DNA of 64,000 nucleotides from Hymenopus coronatus (lineage: Eukaryota; Arthropoda; Insecta; Mantodea; Hymenopodidae), in assembly GCA_030762935.1 (NCBI GenBank), contig CM060900.1, forward strand, positions 393,317,632 to 393,381,631, read 5' to 3'. Position numbers and translations under genes: made by a program. The notes beneath the pieces are model-generated. The model saw only the letters and a program-made list of their open reading frames with translations. It was not told the DNA's origin and made no database searches. The first letter of the stretch is position 1, and each line of letters begins with the position of its first letter. Positions 11,731 to 22,650 of this stretch are shown piece by piece.

Positions 11731-12370
11731 TGTAAGGTGTAGCGTTACGACTATAAGTTATTTACATCGATAGTACGGGAAGGGCCTGCTGTATTTCGAT
11801 CTCCATGGAGAAACGTCTAGATATTTTCATCCTTTTAAATGGGCGAAGCCATTTTTGAGCCGCGAATGCCCAGACACACCTGGAGGACAGAGAACAAGAC
11901 CTCGGTGGCAAACCTGCACCACTTCAGTCTTCCAGGAGGGAGGCGTGGGTGAAGGTCTTGGATAGCATGTCACTTAATTCTAATGCAAGCATATTTCGGC
12001 TTGTCTAAATTCATTTTCACTTTCGTTATACATTCTGCATTTTGCTTGGCAAAATGCTCGCTTGCATTCGGAAAAGCATTAACTTGCTAATGGGTCTGAA
12101 ACAGCTAATAATATTATAGAATCACTTTTGTAATTCTGTGCAAACATTATTTACTCAAGCGTTGTGCTGCCTTGGATTTTAATTTTGGGGACTATATACT
12201 TTGTATTTTAATTGCGAATATTGTATTAGTTTACAAAGTACATGTGTTGAATTTGGATTCTTACTTTAACAAAATTCACCTACTTCGTGCCTATATACCG
12301 GTTTAGATCCATTTCTTGGGAATTACTGTCATTTGTGCTTTCCAGAAGTTAATTTATTTTAGTGGTTTCA
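11731..12370 (+). repeat. 5' LTR of a Gypsy-type retrotransposon
   Basis: It begins TGTAAGGTGTAGCGTTACGA and ends near AGTGGTTTCA. It aligns over its whole length with 15299-15986. Shared blocks include ACGACTATAAGTTATTTAC, TTCGTTATACATTCTGCATT, TATATACTTTGTATTTTAAT and AGTTAATTTATTTT. Several indels and substitutions between the two LTRs show that the insertion is old. The TG start and position next to gag and RT coding relics support LTR status. Confidence 0.88.
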
Positions 12371-13199
12371 GAAGCCGGTTGATACAATGGATACTCATGT
12401 AACATATTCACATTCAAAAGAATAAAATTCAAAATTATTACAAATCCAGTTTAATGGATGCTTTGCATACGGTGCAGAGTTTATCAAAATGAGTTAATTT
12501 AGTTGTTGAAGGTCTGAATCAGGCGTACGCATTTTTGCATTTCCATGTGCACCTAAGGGATGCTTTGAATCTGGCCCCATTTGACGGGGAACATTTCTAT
12601 TTAATACTACTGAATGTTGTAGAAGGACGATTAGTACAGTCAGTTTAAGACGCATTAAAAGGGAAGTTAGATTTAGGAATATTTCAGGCAAGGGTGCTTG
12701 AATTATTTTTTCCACCGTTTGCTTTAGTATACTACTTGGGAAAATATTATTACGCGCCACAACACAGTAGTGAATCCTTTGTCGACTTTGGTACGAGAAT
12801 TAAACAACGTGCTCAAATTTTTATGGTAAAGGAGGACGAACATCAAGTTTGTGGATTGATTGCATTCGGATTACATTTATCACTCCGTCAAATGATATCC
12901 TTCATGAAAATGCCAAGGTCATTTGCCGATTTAGATAATAATGCATTATGGATTCAACCATTACCAGAGTTTCGATAGGGGTAAAATCCAATAAGGCTTC
13001 CCAGACTGCAGATGGTCGCAACTCAGGCTTTAACAACATGCTTTCGTCGCTCGCTTCTTCATCATTGTTTTAGTATAGGGGTATTCCATTTGTAGTCGAC
13101 CAGGTCACTTTCTTAATCGATATTTTAAAAGCAATTGGATTTCAACAACTAAATAGAAATCGTCGGCGACTAACACAGAATTTAGTATTTAGTTGCCAT
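12371..13199 (+). pseudogene. Gypsy element: leader and gag relic
   Basis: Directly follows the 5' LTR, where a tRNA primer-binding site should lie, but I could not match it to a tRNA. The frame 12694-12978 reads YYLGKYYYAPQHSSESFVDF, GTRIKQRAQIFMV, HQVCGLIAFGLH and DNNALWI. This is the alpha-helical nucleocapsid-core type seen in Gypsy gag proteins (an ARL..F..RKQ-like region). Frameshifts follow, and a zinc knuckle is not evident. Confidence 0.6.
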
Positions 13200-13460
13200 G
13201 CTATCAAAAACATTCGTGGACTATCGTTTGTACCTGTACCGGCAATTCAGGGTTATGTTGCTGGGCAAAATTTGCACTTTGTTTTTGATTTCGGTTCTAC
13301 AATTAATTCATTTGAAGTGCGGAATTTTTTGTTGGGTAAATTACGCCCTAAATTTAAACATCATGTAAATATACAATGTGTCACAGCATCATTGCTATCT
13401 TTTCCTTTATTGCGGGAAGCTAAATTACATGTCAAATTGGGACGGCTTTCATAGAATTTT
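13200..13460 (+). pseudogene. Gypsy element: aspartic protease relic
   Basis: Frame near 13255-13454 reads GYVAGQNLHFVFDFGST, then RPKFKHHVNIQCVTASLLSF and LREAKLHVKLG. This is the retropepsin fold of LTR elements, with the catalytic D-T/S-G triplet changed to DFG at about 13290. The Thr/Ser loss would abolish normal protease activity. It lies in the expected place between gag and RT. Confidence 0.65.
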
Positions 13461-13680
13461 CAATTCTATATAATTTGGAATTTGCTATGCAAGGCAACTT
13501 TGGGGACGCCTTTCTTTACAAAGACAGAAGTATGACTGGATTTTTCAAATTTTAGATCATCGCTTGCATTTGCGCCACAAACTTCTATACGTTTTGCCTT
13601 GGGATCTTTATCAGAGGCTGCCTGTTGATTGATTTTCCTACTTTGGTGCTTTTGTCTAACGCCTTTTTGTATCTTACATT

Positions 13681-13683
13681 AGA

Positions 13684-13734
<51 letters not shown>
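13681..13734. repeat. (GA)n microsatellite
   Basis: About 50 bases of near-perfect GA repeats inside the Gypsy internal region, between the protease and RT relics. Confidence 0.97.
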
Positions 13735-13739
<5 letters not shown>

Positions 13740-14450
13740 CGGTAAACCCTCTTAAAGAATTTTCGTGGGGTGTTTACTTAAGGCTGGAATTATTGAGCGT
13801 TGGATAGCCCATACTCTAGTCCATGCTTTTAGTACCAAAGTCGAATGAAGATTCCCATTTAGTAGTCGTCTATAGGACATTGAATCGTAAAATACGACTA
13901 ACTGCTACTCAAATTCCTGATTTACACGTTGCTTCTCATTATTTTTTACAATTCTAGATTTGAATCAGGCATATTATCAAATACCACTGATGGTGCTTCG
14001 CGACCATTGGTAGCATTGGCGACACCATTGGGGTTATTTAACTTTAATCGTGCTTCTTTTTGAATTTCACCTGGATCCCAGACATTGTCACTGATATTAA
14101 ATGATGTTTTAGAGACCTATAAATTAAAGTTCAATTATAATTATTTGGATGACATAGCTATTTATTCTTCTGATTGGCAAACTCATCGCCATTACCTTCG
14201 GTTAACATTTGGAGCGTTGCGCAATGCAGGGTGTACAATTATTCCTCATAAAATTAACTTTACAGCACGATAGATTTCATTCCTGCGGCATTTAATTTCA
14301 CCGCAAGGAACTTCCAATTGTTCCAGATAGGACATTAGCGGTCAGCAAATTACCAGTACAGCGTAATAGAAAACAATTAACCTTCTTTTTGGGAATGATT
14401 TATTTTTTAATAGGTTTATACCGCATTTTTCACATATAGCAAAACCTTTT
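13735..14450 (+). pseudogene. Gypsy element: reverse transcriptase relic
   Basis: Plus-strand frames across shifts read VVVYRTLNRKIRLTATQIPD, ILDLNQAYYQIPL, then from 14085 LNDVLETYKLKFNYNYLDD and IAIYSSDWQTHRHYLRLTFG. These are RT motifs with an intact catalytic YLDD, followed by a damaged connection near 14280-14400. This spacing is typical of Ty3/Gypsy RT. Stops and frameshifts make it inactive. Confidence 0.78.
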
Positions 14451-15009
14451 TTGCTTTGCTTATTTGTCTTTATCTGCTTTAAGTTTGTTTTTTTTCCTTT
14501 CTTTGTTCGCTTCCGGAGAACAGCTCTCTCCCGTGGTTTTCCTTGTGTCTTTTGTTGTGTGTTGTGTGTCTAATTCATATATTTCTGGGATCTCAGAGGG
14601 AAAAGGGCAGGTATACGGGAGGAAGAGGGGGTAAAATTGAATAAACTCAGTTATATTCATAATGGGGTTAATATTTAGAACAGACCTCTGGTGGGGATGT
14701 TTTTATAATTCTTGTGGAGTTTTTTGGTTGTACTTTTTTTTAACAGTTTGATGTTGTAGTATGCATTTTGTTAAAGTGTTGTTGTTTTATATTTTAACTT
14801 ATATTTTATCATATATTTTATACAAAGATGATATTCATATTTTAAATTCACAAATGCAAACTAAAACTAATTTCCCCTGTATCATTGTCACATTTTTTAT
14901 TTACTTACTATGGAAGCTTCTCAATTTCTCTTGCACAATTAAAAGTTTTTCTCTTATGTCACCTTTAACATGTATATTTTTCTAAATTGGTGACTAATAA
15001 ATTGTATGC
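14451..15009 (+). other. Gypsy internal region lacking RNase H and integrase
   Basis: AT-rich sequence with no recognisable RNase H, integrase zinc finger or DDE block. In a full Gypsy element about 1.5-2 kb of RNase H and integrase should lie here, so most has been deleted or replaced. Confidence 0.5.
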
Positions 15010-15298
15010 TTGATGGCTATTTCTGGCCTGGTGTTTTTCTTTTACTGCTTGGTTGACAATAATTGCTGCCACTCATTGGTATTATGTTTCCCTTCGTGCC
15101 AATTCCTGGATTTGAAGCTGAAGATGGTGTCCAGGGTATCTGGGAGCTGCTTGCATTCACTGTTGCCAAGGTTACCGAAGATCGACAACACTGGGATGCC
15201 ATACTACTATTGTTGCCAGCATTTTGACTCCAGAGGTGCTACTTGTCTACGCCTCCTCTCCAATCATCTGGATGTGTTGGGGTGGGGGGAGTGAGGGT
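15010..15298 (+). pseudogene. Gypsy pol 3' remnant and polypurine tract
   Basis: An open frame to 15294 ends CCQHFDSRGATCLRLLSNHL DVLGWGE, a tail-like sequence directly before the 3' LTR. The G-rich run GGGGTGGGGGGAGTGAGG (about 15280-15297) abuts the TGTAA that opens the 3' LTR. It is the expected polypurine tract that primes plus-strand DNA synthesis. I infer the role from its position. Confidence 0.6.
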
Positions 15299-15986
15299 TG
15301 TAACGAGTAGCAATACGACTATAAGTTATTTACGTCGACCTCAGCACTAGTACGGGATGGTCCCAGCCGAAGCGCCTGCTGTATTGCGAACTCCACGGAG
15401 AAGCTACAAAGAAGTTTCATCTTCGAAACTGGGTGGAGATAACTTCGAACCGCGCATGCCCAGACACTCCTGGTAGACAGAACTCAACACCTCGGTGGCA
15501 AGCGTGCATCCACTTCAGGCTTCCGGGCGGGAGGAGTGGGTGAAAGTCTTGGATAGTAGCATGATGTCGGGTGTGTCGCGTAAGTCTAGTATGAGCATAT
15601 TCCGGCTTGTCTAAGCTCATTTTCACCTTCGTTATACATTCTGCATTTAACTTGGCAAAATGTTCAACCTCGCTCTCATCCAGAAAAGCGTTAACTTGCT
15701 AATCGGCCAGAAACAGGTAATGACATTATAGAATCACTTTTGTAAGTCTGTGCAAGCATTATTTATTCAGGCGTTGTCCTGCCTTGGACTTTAATTTTGG
15801 GGAATATATACTTTGTATTTTAATTGTTAATACTGTGTTCATTTGCAGAGTAAATGTGTTGGATTTGTATTCTAGCATTAACAAAGTTCGACTACTTCAT
15901 GCGTTTATCCCTGTATAAATCCATCCTCTGGGCATTATTCTCTTTTGTACCTTCCACGAGTTAATTTATTTTGGTGGTTTTTACCA
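15299..15986 (+). repeat. 3' LTR of the Gypsy-type retrotransposon
   Basis: It begins TGTAACGAGTAGCAATACGA and ends near 15982-15986. It pairs with 11731-12370 across its length and is slightly longer because of small insertions. After it, LINE A gag sequence resumes (TTCGATGGCTTCATACTTTGC), matching 705-725 of copy 1. No clear 4-6 base target-site duplication was found, which fits an old insertion. Confidence 0.87.
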
Positions 15987-16890
15987 CGGTTAGAGCCTAG
16001 CAGAAGAACTTCGATGGCTTCATACTTTGCGTTAATCACTTGAGAGAGCTCAACCCGATCAAAAGTAAGAAACAGGGTGCGAGCAGGCTGGAATTTACCT
16101 TTGGGCTTACGCTGAACCTGATAAACAGTTCTGAGACCTTGAATTTAAATAATTTCTTTTATTTCCTCAATGAACAAACCATCCAGTGCGCGGGTTGTTA
16201 CCTCACTTCATGAGTTCAACGGTTTTTGCAGCTCGACCATCACTGGGTAGCTGGCTAACATTAGAGCTTTGAGTGTCGTAGCAGCCTGGGATGTGGAAAT
16301 GGCTTCGACAAGGAGCGGGCCGTTGCGAGCTCTAATGCACGATTTCACTGCACCAGCAATGTTAACAGACCCTTTTGAATAGTAAAAAGGCTTACCGTTA
16401 AGAATTTTATTGCTTCATTTGTCCTATTAATAAACAAGTACCGAGGACCACATCACTTCACTATTTCTTTTCCGTCGTCTTTACTAGATTTAAAATATTT
16501 ATGATTAGGTGTCATAAAAGATGGTGTAAATTCATCCTCCAGTGATCACCGCCCACCACACAGCCCAACGAGAGGTCACCCCACTGGTGTGACAGGGCCA
16601 CACAGAGATACAGCAGGCTCGCTGCCCCATCCATCATGGAGTTCGGTATAGTACCTAGTCCTGACTGATTGATTAGGAGTGGGTTAGTTTCTAGGCTCCC
16701 ATTTGGGGAAGCAAAAGGCAAAGTGGTGTATGAGGTTGCGCACCCTCCCCAGTCACTGAAAGATAGAAGTCTAGGCACAGACACGCAAACCTCTACTAAC
16801 TAGGACATCCCTCTTCTCCGACACAGGTGCCCACGCACGGCCTCCACGTGGTGGACGTTTTGACGAACTGCCTCTCTAGGTTGCCCACAG
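15987..16890 (-). pseudogene. LINE A copy 2: 5' region and gag N-terminal part, beyond the Gypsy insertion
   Basis: Aligns with 700-1585 of copy 1, in the same orientation. Shared blocks include GTAGCTGG near 16250 and CCAGTGCGCGGGTTGTTA. Minus translation gives PVMVELQKPLN, TTRALDGLF and ARTLFLTFDRVEL, the same ORF1 domain as copy 1. Together with 7121-11730 this forms one LINE of about 5.5 kb once the Gypsy element is left out, so it was nearly full length when Gypsy landed. The frame at 16512-16784 is part of the 5' leader and is not recognised as a protein. Confidence 0.75.
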
Positions 16891-17217
16891 AAGGGAGTCC
16901 GGCTTGGCTCGGGATCCGGATGCGTTAAACGCTTACCTACCATAGTAGGCCCCTAAGGGGCAGGTACCTTTGATCTGAATATTTTTCACTGTACAAACGT
17001 GCAGTCCCCTGTGCCTTTCCGTTAGCCAAATGCATGTCCGCATACTCTTAATGGTGTGTTATAAGCCATAACGCGTATAAAATTGCTCGAAATGCTATGA
17101 GAAAGCATGTCATATGTCAATAACAATAATATTATGAGTGTCCGGAAACGAAGTACCGGTTCGAAAGAAAGGCATAAAATGTTTGTTTTCATATTTATGT
17201 ACATGAATGATAATTCC
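16891..17217. other. Spacer between LINE A copy 2 and the mariner relic
   Basis: No gene seen. The part nearest 17217 is probably the 3' untranslated end of the mariner element, but no terminal inverted repeat could be paired. Confidence 0.4.
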
Positions 17218-17607
17218 TTAACCTGTTTTTCTACCATTAACACCATTTTTCAGGGATTCGTCATAGCGGGGAATCAACTGTTGTATGCCCACATCAAAGG
17301 AAGCTGCCACCAGTAAAGATTGCTGACACCGTGTTTGTTTAAACACATGGTAAAGCATTTTTATTTTTAAACGTTTGTTTTCACGAACTACCTCGTTCAC
17401 CTGTTCAACCATGCCATCAGTGACAACAAAAGGCCGCCCTCTCCGTGCTTCGTCATGAATGCTGTATCGCCCATCATTGAATCGCCTAACCCACTTTCTC
17501 ACCATTCCATCTATCGTTACACTTTCACCGTTAAGCTCTAAAAGTTTATGATGGGTTTCAGATGACTTATTACTCCTTGCGTTCAAAAACCGTATTACGG
17601 AACACAT
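17218..17607 (-). CDS. Core-less mariner transposase: DNA-binding domain joined in frame to the C-terminus
   Basis: An uninterrupted 129-codon frame. Residues 1-78 match the N-terminal HTH region of mariner transposases: CSVIRFLNARS, then DGMVRKWVRRFNDGRYSIHD, then EARRGRPFVVTDGMVEQVNE. After about residue 93 (KMLYHVFKQTR) it jumps directly to the C-terminal signature SLLVAASFDVGIQQLIPRYD (usual ...FF..GI..LV.R.DKC). The whole catalytic DD34D core, about 200 residues, is missing. A full mariner protein has about 345 residues. The frame is open despite the deletion, while nearby relics are full of stops. It could be a recent deletion derivative, or by inference a protein retained for DNA binding. 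No flanking inverted repeats were located. Confidence 0.65.
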   Translation of the reverse strand: MCSVIRFLNARSNKSSETHHKLLELNGESVTIDGMVRKWVRRFNDGRYSIHDEARRGRPFVVTDGMVEQVNEVVRENKRLKIKMLYHVFKQTRCQQSLLVAASFDVGIQQLIPRYDESLKNGVNGRKTG

Positions 17608-17829
17608 TTTACAGTCCGCTGGATCGGAAATGGTTTTAAATGTTTTGATTGATCATTAACAACTGTAAACACAACACGATTCGTTATTTCCAACGGAAAG
17701 AACATTATTTGCACTATCTTAATATCAAATAGACTGACGTTCCCTTTTCTTGCTGGTATGTTCAGTTTTGTCATTTACACACCGAATAAAACTATTTAAT
17801 ATAATATTTACAAAATTGAAAACCATTTT
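17608..17829. other. Spacer, nothing recognised
   Basis: Probably includes the 5' end of the mariner element. No inverted repeat identified. Confidence 0.35.
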
Positions 17830-19130
17830 AGTTGCAATGTGATAGGATAATGATAAGTGGAGTTTTAGGGCACTCAACTACGGGGTTATCAACACCCTGT
17901 TTTAAAACATTCATTTTTAAAACCAAAAGCTAAAATCAATAAAATACAGTACACCATATAATACGTAATATTTATTAATTAAACAAAATCATAAACTAGA
18001 ATTAAAACTGCCTATGACGCGATACCATAGGGGGTGGGATCTAAAACTATTAAAACAGCGGAAACTAAAGAGGGGTGACTAAAATCAAAACCCCTTTCTT
18101 AAAACGCACATGTGTTACATTTTTAAAAACCGTAGCTATCACAGCAGGATCATGGCAGAATTAATAAAATAAAATTAGATCCTAATGGTAAAAGGCAAGG
18201 TAGATCAAAATGTAAAATTGCTATTCACGGCACCGATATCAGGAGCTCTTTAATACTGTGCGACAGTTGCAGAGTGGCTCGTACATGTGCTAAACGAGCA
18301 CACTCTACCAATAAATGACGGACCGACGCTTCCGTCTTACAAAGCGGACAAAGAAGAGCAGCGCCCTTTGTAAACAGGTAGCTGTGTGTAAAATTACAGT
18401 GCCCGATACGTAAGCGAGCAAATATGACGACCTCTCTACGAGATAAACGAGGTGAGGTTACCCAGTTTACAGGCTGGCTCTTCACCGCTCTTAGCTTGTT
18501 GCCACGGAGAGCGGACCACTCTGCATGTCAGAACGAAAGTACCGGAGATGTTACGCATTGTATTGCAGTACTGGGTTCTGCGTTCGCCGTCTTTGCCACG
18601 AAATCCTCTAGTTTATTCCCCGGCAAGCCCATGTGACCACGTATCCATCCACAGTCCTCATTCATGCCGGACACGTGTAAAATATGCTGCGTATCTTGAG
18701 TACACTGTACGAAAGGATGGTAGCTGTACAGCTCATGAAGACTCTGAAGGGCACTGAGGGAATTACTCGGTATAAGACAGTCACCCAGATTCCGACAGCG
18801 AACATAGAGAATGGCTCGGAAAACGGCATAGAGCTCTGTAGCGTAAATGGATTGCTACTAAGCAAACCGAAAGTATAGGTTTCGGTCCCAGTAACAAAGG
18901 CTCATCAAACACCACTGGTGCACTTACTTCCATCGGTGTATATACGAATGCGACCATTTCATTTTGATATCATTTCTAAATAAGAAAAGAAAAGGTGGGC
19001 ATACTAGACACAGGTGTAGCAGATTTCCCATAAATCGTCATTCCGAGATCAACGTGGGATGCAGCGCGTAACCATGGTGGGCACACTCCATTGGCGGCTA
19101 GCCCAAATTATCTGATGGGGCACAATTTTA
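17830..19130 (-). pseudogene. LINE A copy 3: RNase H, C-terminal tail and 3' end
   Basis: Minus-strand frame 18485-18225 gives RREVVIFARLRIGHCNFTHS, ALLCPLCKTEASVRHLLVE and CARLAHVRATLQLS, matching the tail of copy 2 and clearer than it. It has the CPLC...H...C zinc-like pattern. RNase H-like blocks (NSLSAL, GHMGLPGNKLEDF) are readable at about 18900-18600. The 3' untranslated part near 17865-17920 has GGGCACTCAACTACGGGGTT. Similarity to copy 2 ends near 19130 and continues at about 20860, so unrelated DNA splits the element. Confidence 0.72.
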
Positions 19131-19159
19131 AGGTTGACTAAAATGAAAATTAAATTGAG

Positions 19160-19425
19160 TGTTATTTATGGGGGTTCTTTAACTGCTAGGGTAAAGCGTC
19201 CCATTCTATATTGGGCGTGAAAGACCGCTTATATTGTTCCGAGGCCTCGTTTTCAGGCTTGAGGTTTTTTACATGCAGTAAATCTACGACACGGAAACGA
19301 CTTTACTTCCCTTACGAAGCAAGGGATTTTTACGTCTGAAAAAAATATCAGCCGGGTTTGAATCCGCGACCTTGAGAACCAGAGGCTAGTATATTACCCC
19401 TAGACCACGGATGAGACAGACTAAA
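19160..19425 (-). repeat. tRNA-derived SINE (family gamma), copy 1
   Basis: On the minus strand the head at 19425-19340 reads CCGTGGTCTAGGGGTAATAT, a tRNA-like A box, then GGTCGCGGATTCAAACCC, a B box. The body runs down to about 19160 and includes ACGCCCAATATAG and a T-stem-free tail. The family relation to 46330-46632 is clear from the head and from AGGTTTTTTACATGCAGTAAA versus GGGTTTTCTACATGCAAATAA. It lies inside the DNA splitting LINE A copy 3. CpG sites are intact here and mutated in the other copy. Confidence 0.68.
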
Positions 19426-20859
19426 ATTAGTAGATACTAAAAGCTGTCAGAGGAAATGAAATGCTAATTTGTGTATAAGACGCTAACCTTTCTTTTTGTA
19501 CATGAAGTCCATTCTTCGATCCTTTGTTGAGAAAATACTTCGATAACTGGTTTAAGTCAAAAGCTGAACACGACATGTTCCGAGAAATTTGAACACGAAC
19601 CGTTACCTTCATGTTTATCATATGTCAACATTATCAGAGAGGTGATCCTGCTGCAAATTAATGCATAGCTCGTCTTTAATTCAGTTTAAAAGATTCCAGT
19701 CTTCAACACTACTCTACACAACTTTAATAGCTTATGCATACCAATTACAACGTTCACGATGTTTCTTTTTCACAAACGAAGCTCCCTTTTCTCTCAGAAA
19801 ATTATGGAAACTGCTCTTAAAGTAAAGTAAATCGTGATCGTGGTATTAATGTCTTAAGAATTTTCTTTATAAGCAATTGTATACTTTACAAACCGTAACC
19901 TATCTTTCTTAACAGTATTTAGGATTTTCCCTCTTAATGCGAGTTTCAACACTGCCGTTTCTTTACACACTAGCAATTGATAAATCGGCATGTTATTCTG
20001 CAATTAATTTCACCAGACTATTCTCCAGCACATTCGGATTATGTTTAATTAACATGTGAAATACATTCATGGCACTGTTTCACCACACCACTTCTCTTAA
20101 GACGGGTTTTGTAACTTTCAGCACTCATTTTCACAGCACTAGTCACTAATCATCTCTCATAAGTAGGGCGTCCTTTTACTGTTTGTTCACGCCCAGAATT
20201 TCAATAACTATTGGTTATTTGGTCTTTTCCTGTTTTCAAAGGAAGCTTCAACTGTATCGTGAATCTATTTCGTAGGAAACTTATAGTTATACAACGCACT
20301 GCTTGTACGCACTGAGCGTTGGCGCGCGAGCGTACCTTGTCTTCTGCTTGGTATCAAGTACCAACATTATAAATTTTTACCACACAAGCTTCTTTATGTA
20401 TATTTCGTTTGGGAGGTTTACAGATCAACTTTGTTTTCAAATAAGAAGACATTCAAACTTAAGAAATGTTTCGTATTATATAGTCTTACATTTTAAGATA
20501 TCTTTTTGTCAGGGATTTGACTCAAACTTTAAGTTTTGTTTATTGTCGGTTCGTTTTTATCTCTTTACGCATGTACGGCAAATGACCACAGAGGCTTTCG
20601 TGCCCTAAGAGAACCTTCCCCTTTCAGCCTCTTGAACCCCGCACCTATAAATTATCTACATCTGTAAGTACGGCATGCGCATAGAATGACCACAAAATTG
20701 CGTGTGTCCGAGAAATGCGGCCGGCTACTATTTCCGACATCATCTTCACTACAACTGTGCAGTGTTTAAAGATTCATACTAGGTTTAAGTTTACACAGAT
20801 TGCGTGATAGATTATGACATTTTTGCCTGGTAATATAATGGAGAAATTGTCTAAAAATT
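19426..20859. other. Unidentified sequence splitting LINE A copy 3
   Basis: About 1.4 kb with no transposase, RT or host gene similarity, together with the SINE at 19160-19425. Copy 3 breaks at about 19130 and resumes at about 20860 at nearly the matching point of copy 2 (about 8300-8340). The block is therefore a net insertion, possibly a non-autonomous DNA transposon, but no terminal repeats were found. Confidence 0.45.
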
Positions 20860-21796
20860 GTGTTGGGAGGCCCGGACCCCTGTGCCCTTTAAGCCGGCCA
20901 CCTCCGGCTCACCTTCTCCCTAGTGTGAAACGTGAGGCAGTGCAATGTCGTGTTTCCGGAGCTCTCGGAAACGAAAACCTGCAGGCTCAGGACTAAGTGA
21001 GTGGTGGCGAAAGCGTTTATCCAACTCAGTACAGAAAAAAAAAAAGGGTAATCGTTGGATGCGAAGGCTTGCACCTAAGTCTACACCCATAATTGGCTAG
21101 CAGGATATCCCGCCGACATCTCAGAGGAGGTTCTGAAAATTTGGCGTAGAAACTCAACAACTCGGCTGATCGGAAATGATCCAACCTCGCGCAGGAAAGC
21201 CCTACCGCCAGAAGAAATATGTTACAACATTTGGATTTGGATTCCATCTGGACCTGGTTCACGAAGATTAAACTGCAAATTCTGGCTCCGCCATGTTAAA
21301 AATATGATTGTCATCCTCAAGGTTTCTGGAAGGAGATGGAATTGAGATTCCATCTGAGCCTTAAGAAATTCAGAGGAATAGTTGTCTAAGCTAGACGCCT
21401 GAGCGTAAGCACTGCCAAAGGTGTTCGTCACGTCAACCTATCCCATAAGATAGAGGAAGGTGTATGACGATTAAAGGAGCTTTCAAACTGGTTCCATGAT
21501 TGCTTTTTGCTATCATTAATAACATGTCCAGATTTGGCACGCCTCTTATATTGCATTAGTTTATTCAGCGTAGGACGACGCTGGAAAACCCGAAGAGTAT
21601 ATCTGCGAGTATGAATTGCATCCTGACATTCGTCTGTCTACCAAGGAACAGGAAATCGACGAGGTTGGCCATTCGACCGCGGAACAGGCTTATCAGCGCA
21701 GAAAGGATGGTGTCTGTGCGGGTCATGGTCGCTTCAATTAAAAACAGCCAAATGAGAATAAAGGCTCCCGTTTGCTCGATCTAAGCTCCATCTAGG
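20860..21796 (-). pseudogene. LINE A copy 3: reverse transcriptase region, internally deleted
   Basis: Minus strand: the pre-RT linker near 21720-21560 is followed at 21431-21230 by SAYAQASSLDNYSSEFLKAQ and LREPGPDGIQIQML, the start of the RT palm. The frame then jumps to EPPLRCRRDILLANYGCRLR at about 21130-21070, a block that lies after the thumb. About 700 bp covering the RT catalytic core is missing compared with copy 2. The region near 20950-20990 matches copy 2 at 8350-8370 (CTCGGAAACGAAAACCTGC). Confidence 0.72.
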
Positions 21797-22650
21797 TCAA
21801 CGTGTGGAACATAGATCTTGTGCTAAGTGACTTATAAGAACTGGAAAGCAGTCACTAGATAAATCAGAGATGCCATTCCATTGTAAGGAAACTGTTAACT
21901 GTGCACAACAAACAGCTATGTCAAGGTGTTCAAAACTATTGAAGGTGTCAGAAAGAAATGTAGGCTCTCCAGTGTTTAGGAGGGAGAGGGAGAGAGAGAG
22001 AGAGAGAGAGGTGATTAGGGTCAAGAAACCAGCAATTAGATGACCTCTCGCATAAGCCTGAGGTGAGCCCCAAAGTGGTTGGTGGGAATTCATGTCACTA
22101 ACCAACAGAAACAGTGTTGATAGCTGTGAAACTAGGTCTGCTAGATGGAGGCAGACGGAGGCAGATAGATACAACAAATTGGAATTTGGTAGATGGCAGC
22201 ATAGTCCTTACAGTGACTGATGAATGCCAGACTGTATGACCACGGATTCAGCATAAAGATCATCTATTTTGAGCATCATAGTGGCCCCATGTGCAGGAAC
22301 CACCCTATTTCAGTGAAAAATCACACCGCACAGCAGAATAGTGCCTGAATGTGATATTGTTATGTGGTCAGAGCCTTGTCTCTTATAAGCAGACCACCAA
22401 AGGTTGATTTTGGTTGAGCTACAGTTCAAGCTCTGGTCAATGTGGTCTAATTCTGCATGTATTCCACTGTAGAATAACCATTGTCTACATTACGGGATAA
22501 GTTTTAAATCGACAGATGTTTCTGCAGATTGAGCTGTGCTGGTCAGTTCAATTTGCTCTTTTTAGTTAGGTTTTGAGCTGGTACTGTTTTCAGGAGCACG
22601 ATGCTGCCACTTCTGCACTGTCCGTCTGGCATAATGCGTTCAAAGCTGAA
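21797..22650 (-). pseudogene. LINE A copy 3: endonuclease region
   Basis: Minus-strand frame 22177-21797 gives FLLVSDMNSHQPLWGS, then SLLNTGEPTFLSDTFNSFEH and LDIAVCCAQLTVSLQWN, ending SDLSSDCFPVLIS. This is the classic EEP nuclease of jockey/R1 LINEs (GDFNSHHPLWGS, LNTGEPTF, SHLDL, DL.GSDHFPI). The GDFN aspartate block is altered to SDMN and GSDHFP to SSDCFP, so catalytic residues are damaged. A GA/CT microsatellite (21981-22010) is expanded inside the coding region. The element stops near 22650, and gag is absent. Confidence 0.8.

Noticed and set aside
21026..21262. Frame with CARLDHFRSAELLSF, similar in look to the CARLAHLR tail
   Set aside because: Here it lies in the RT part of copy 3 across the deletion. 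The genuine CARLAHVR tail is at 18225-18485.
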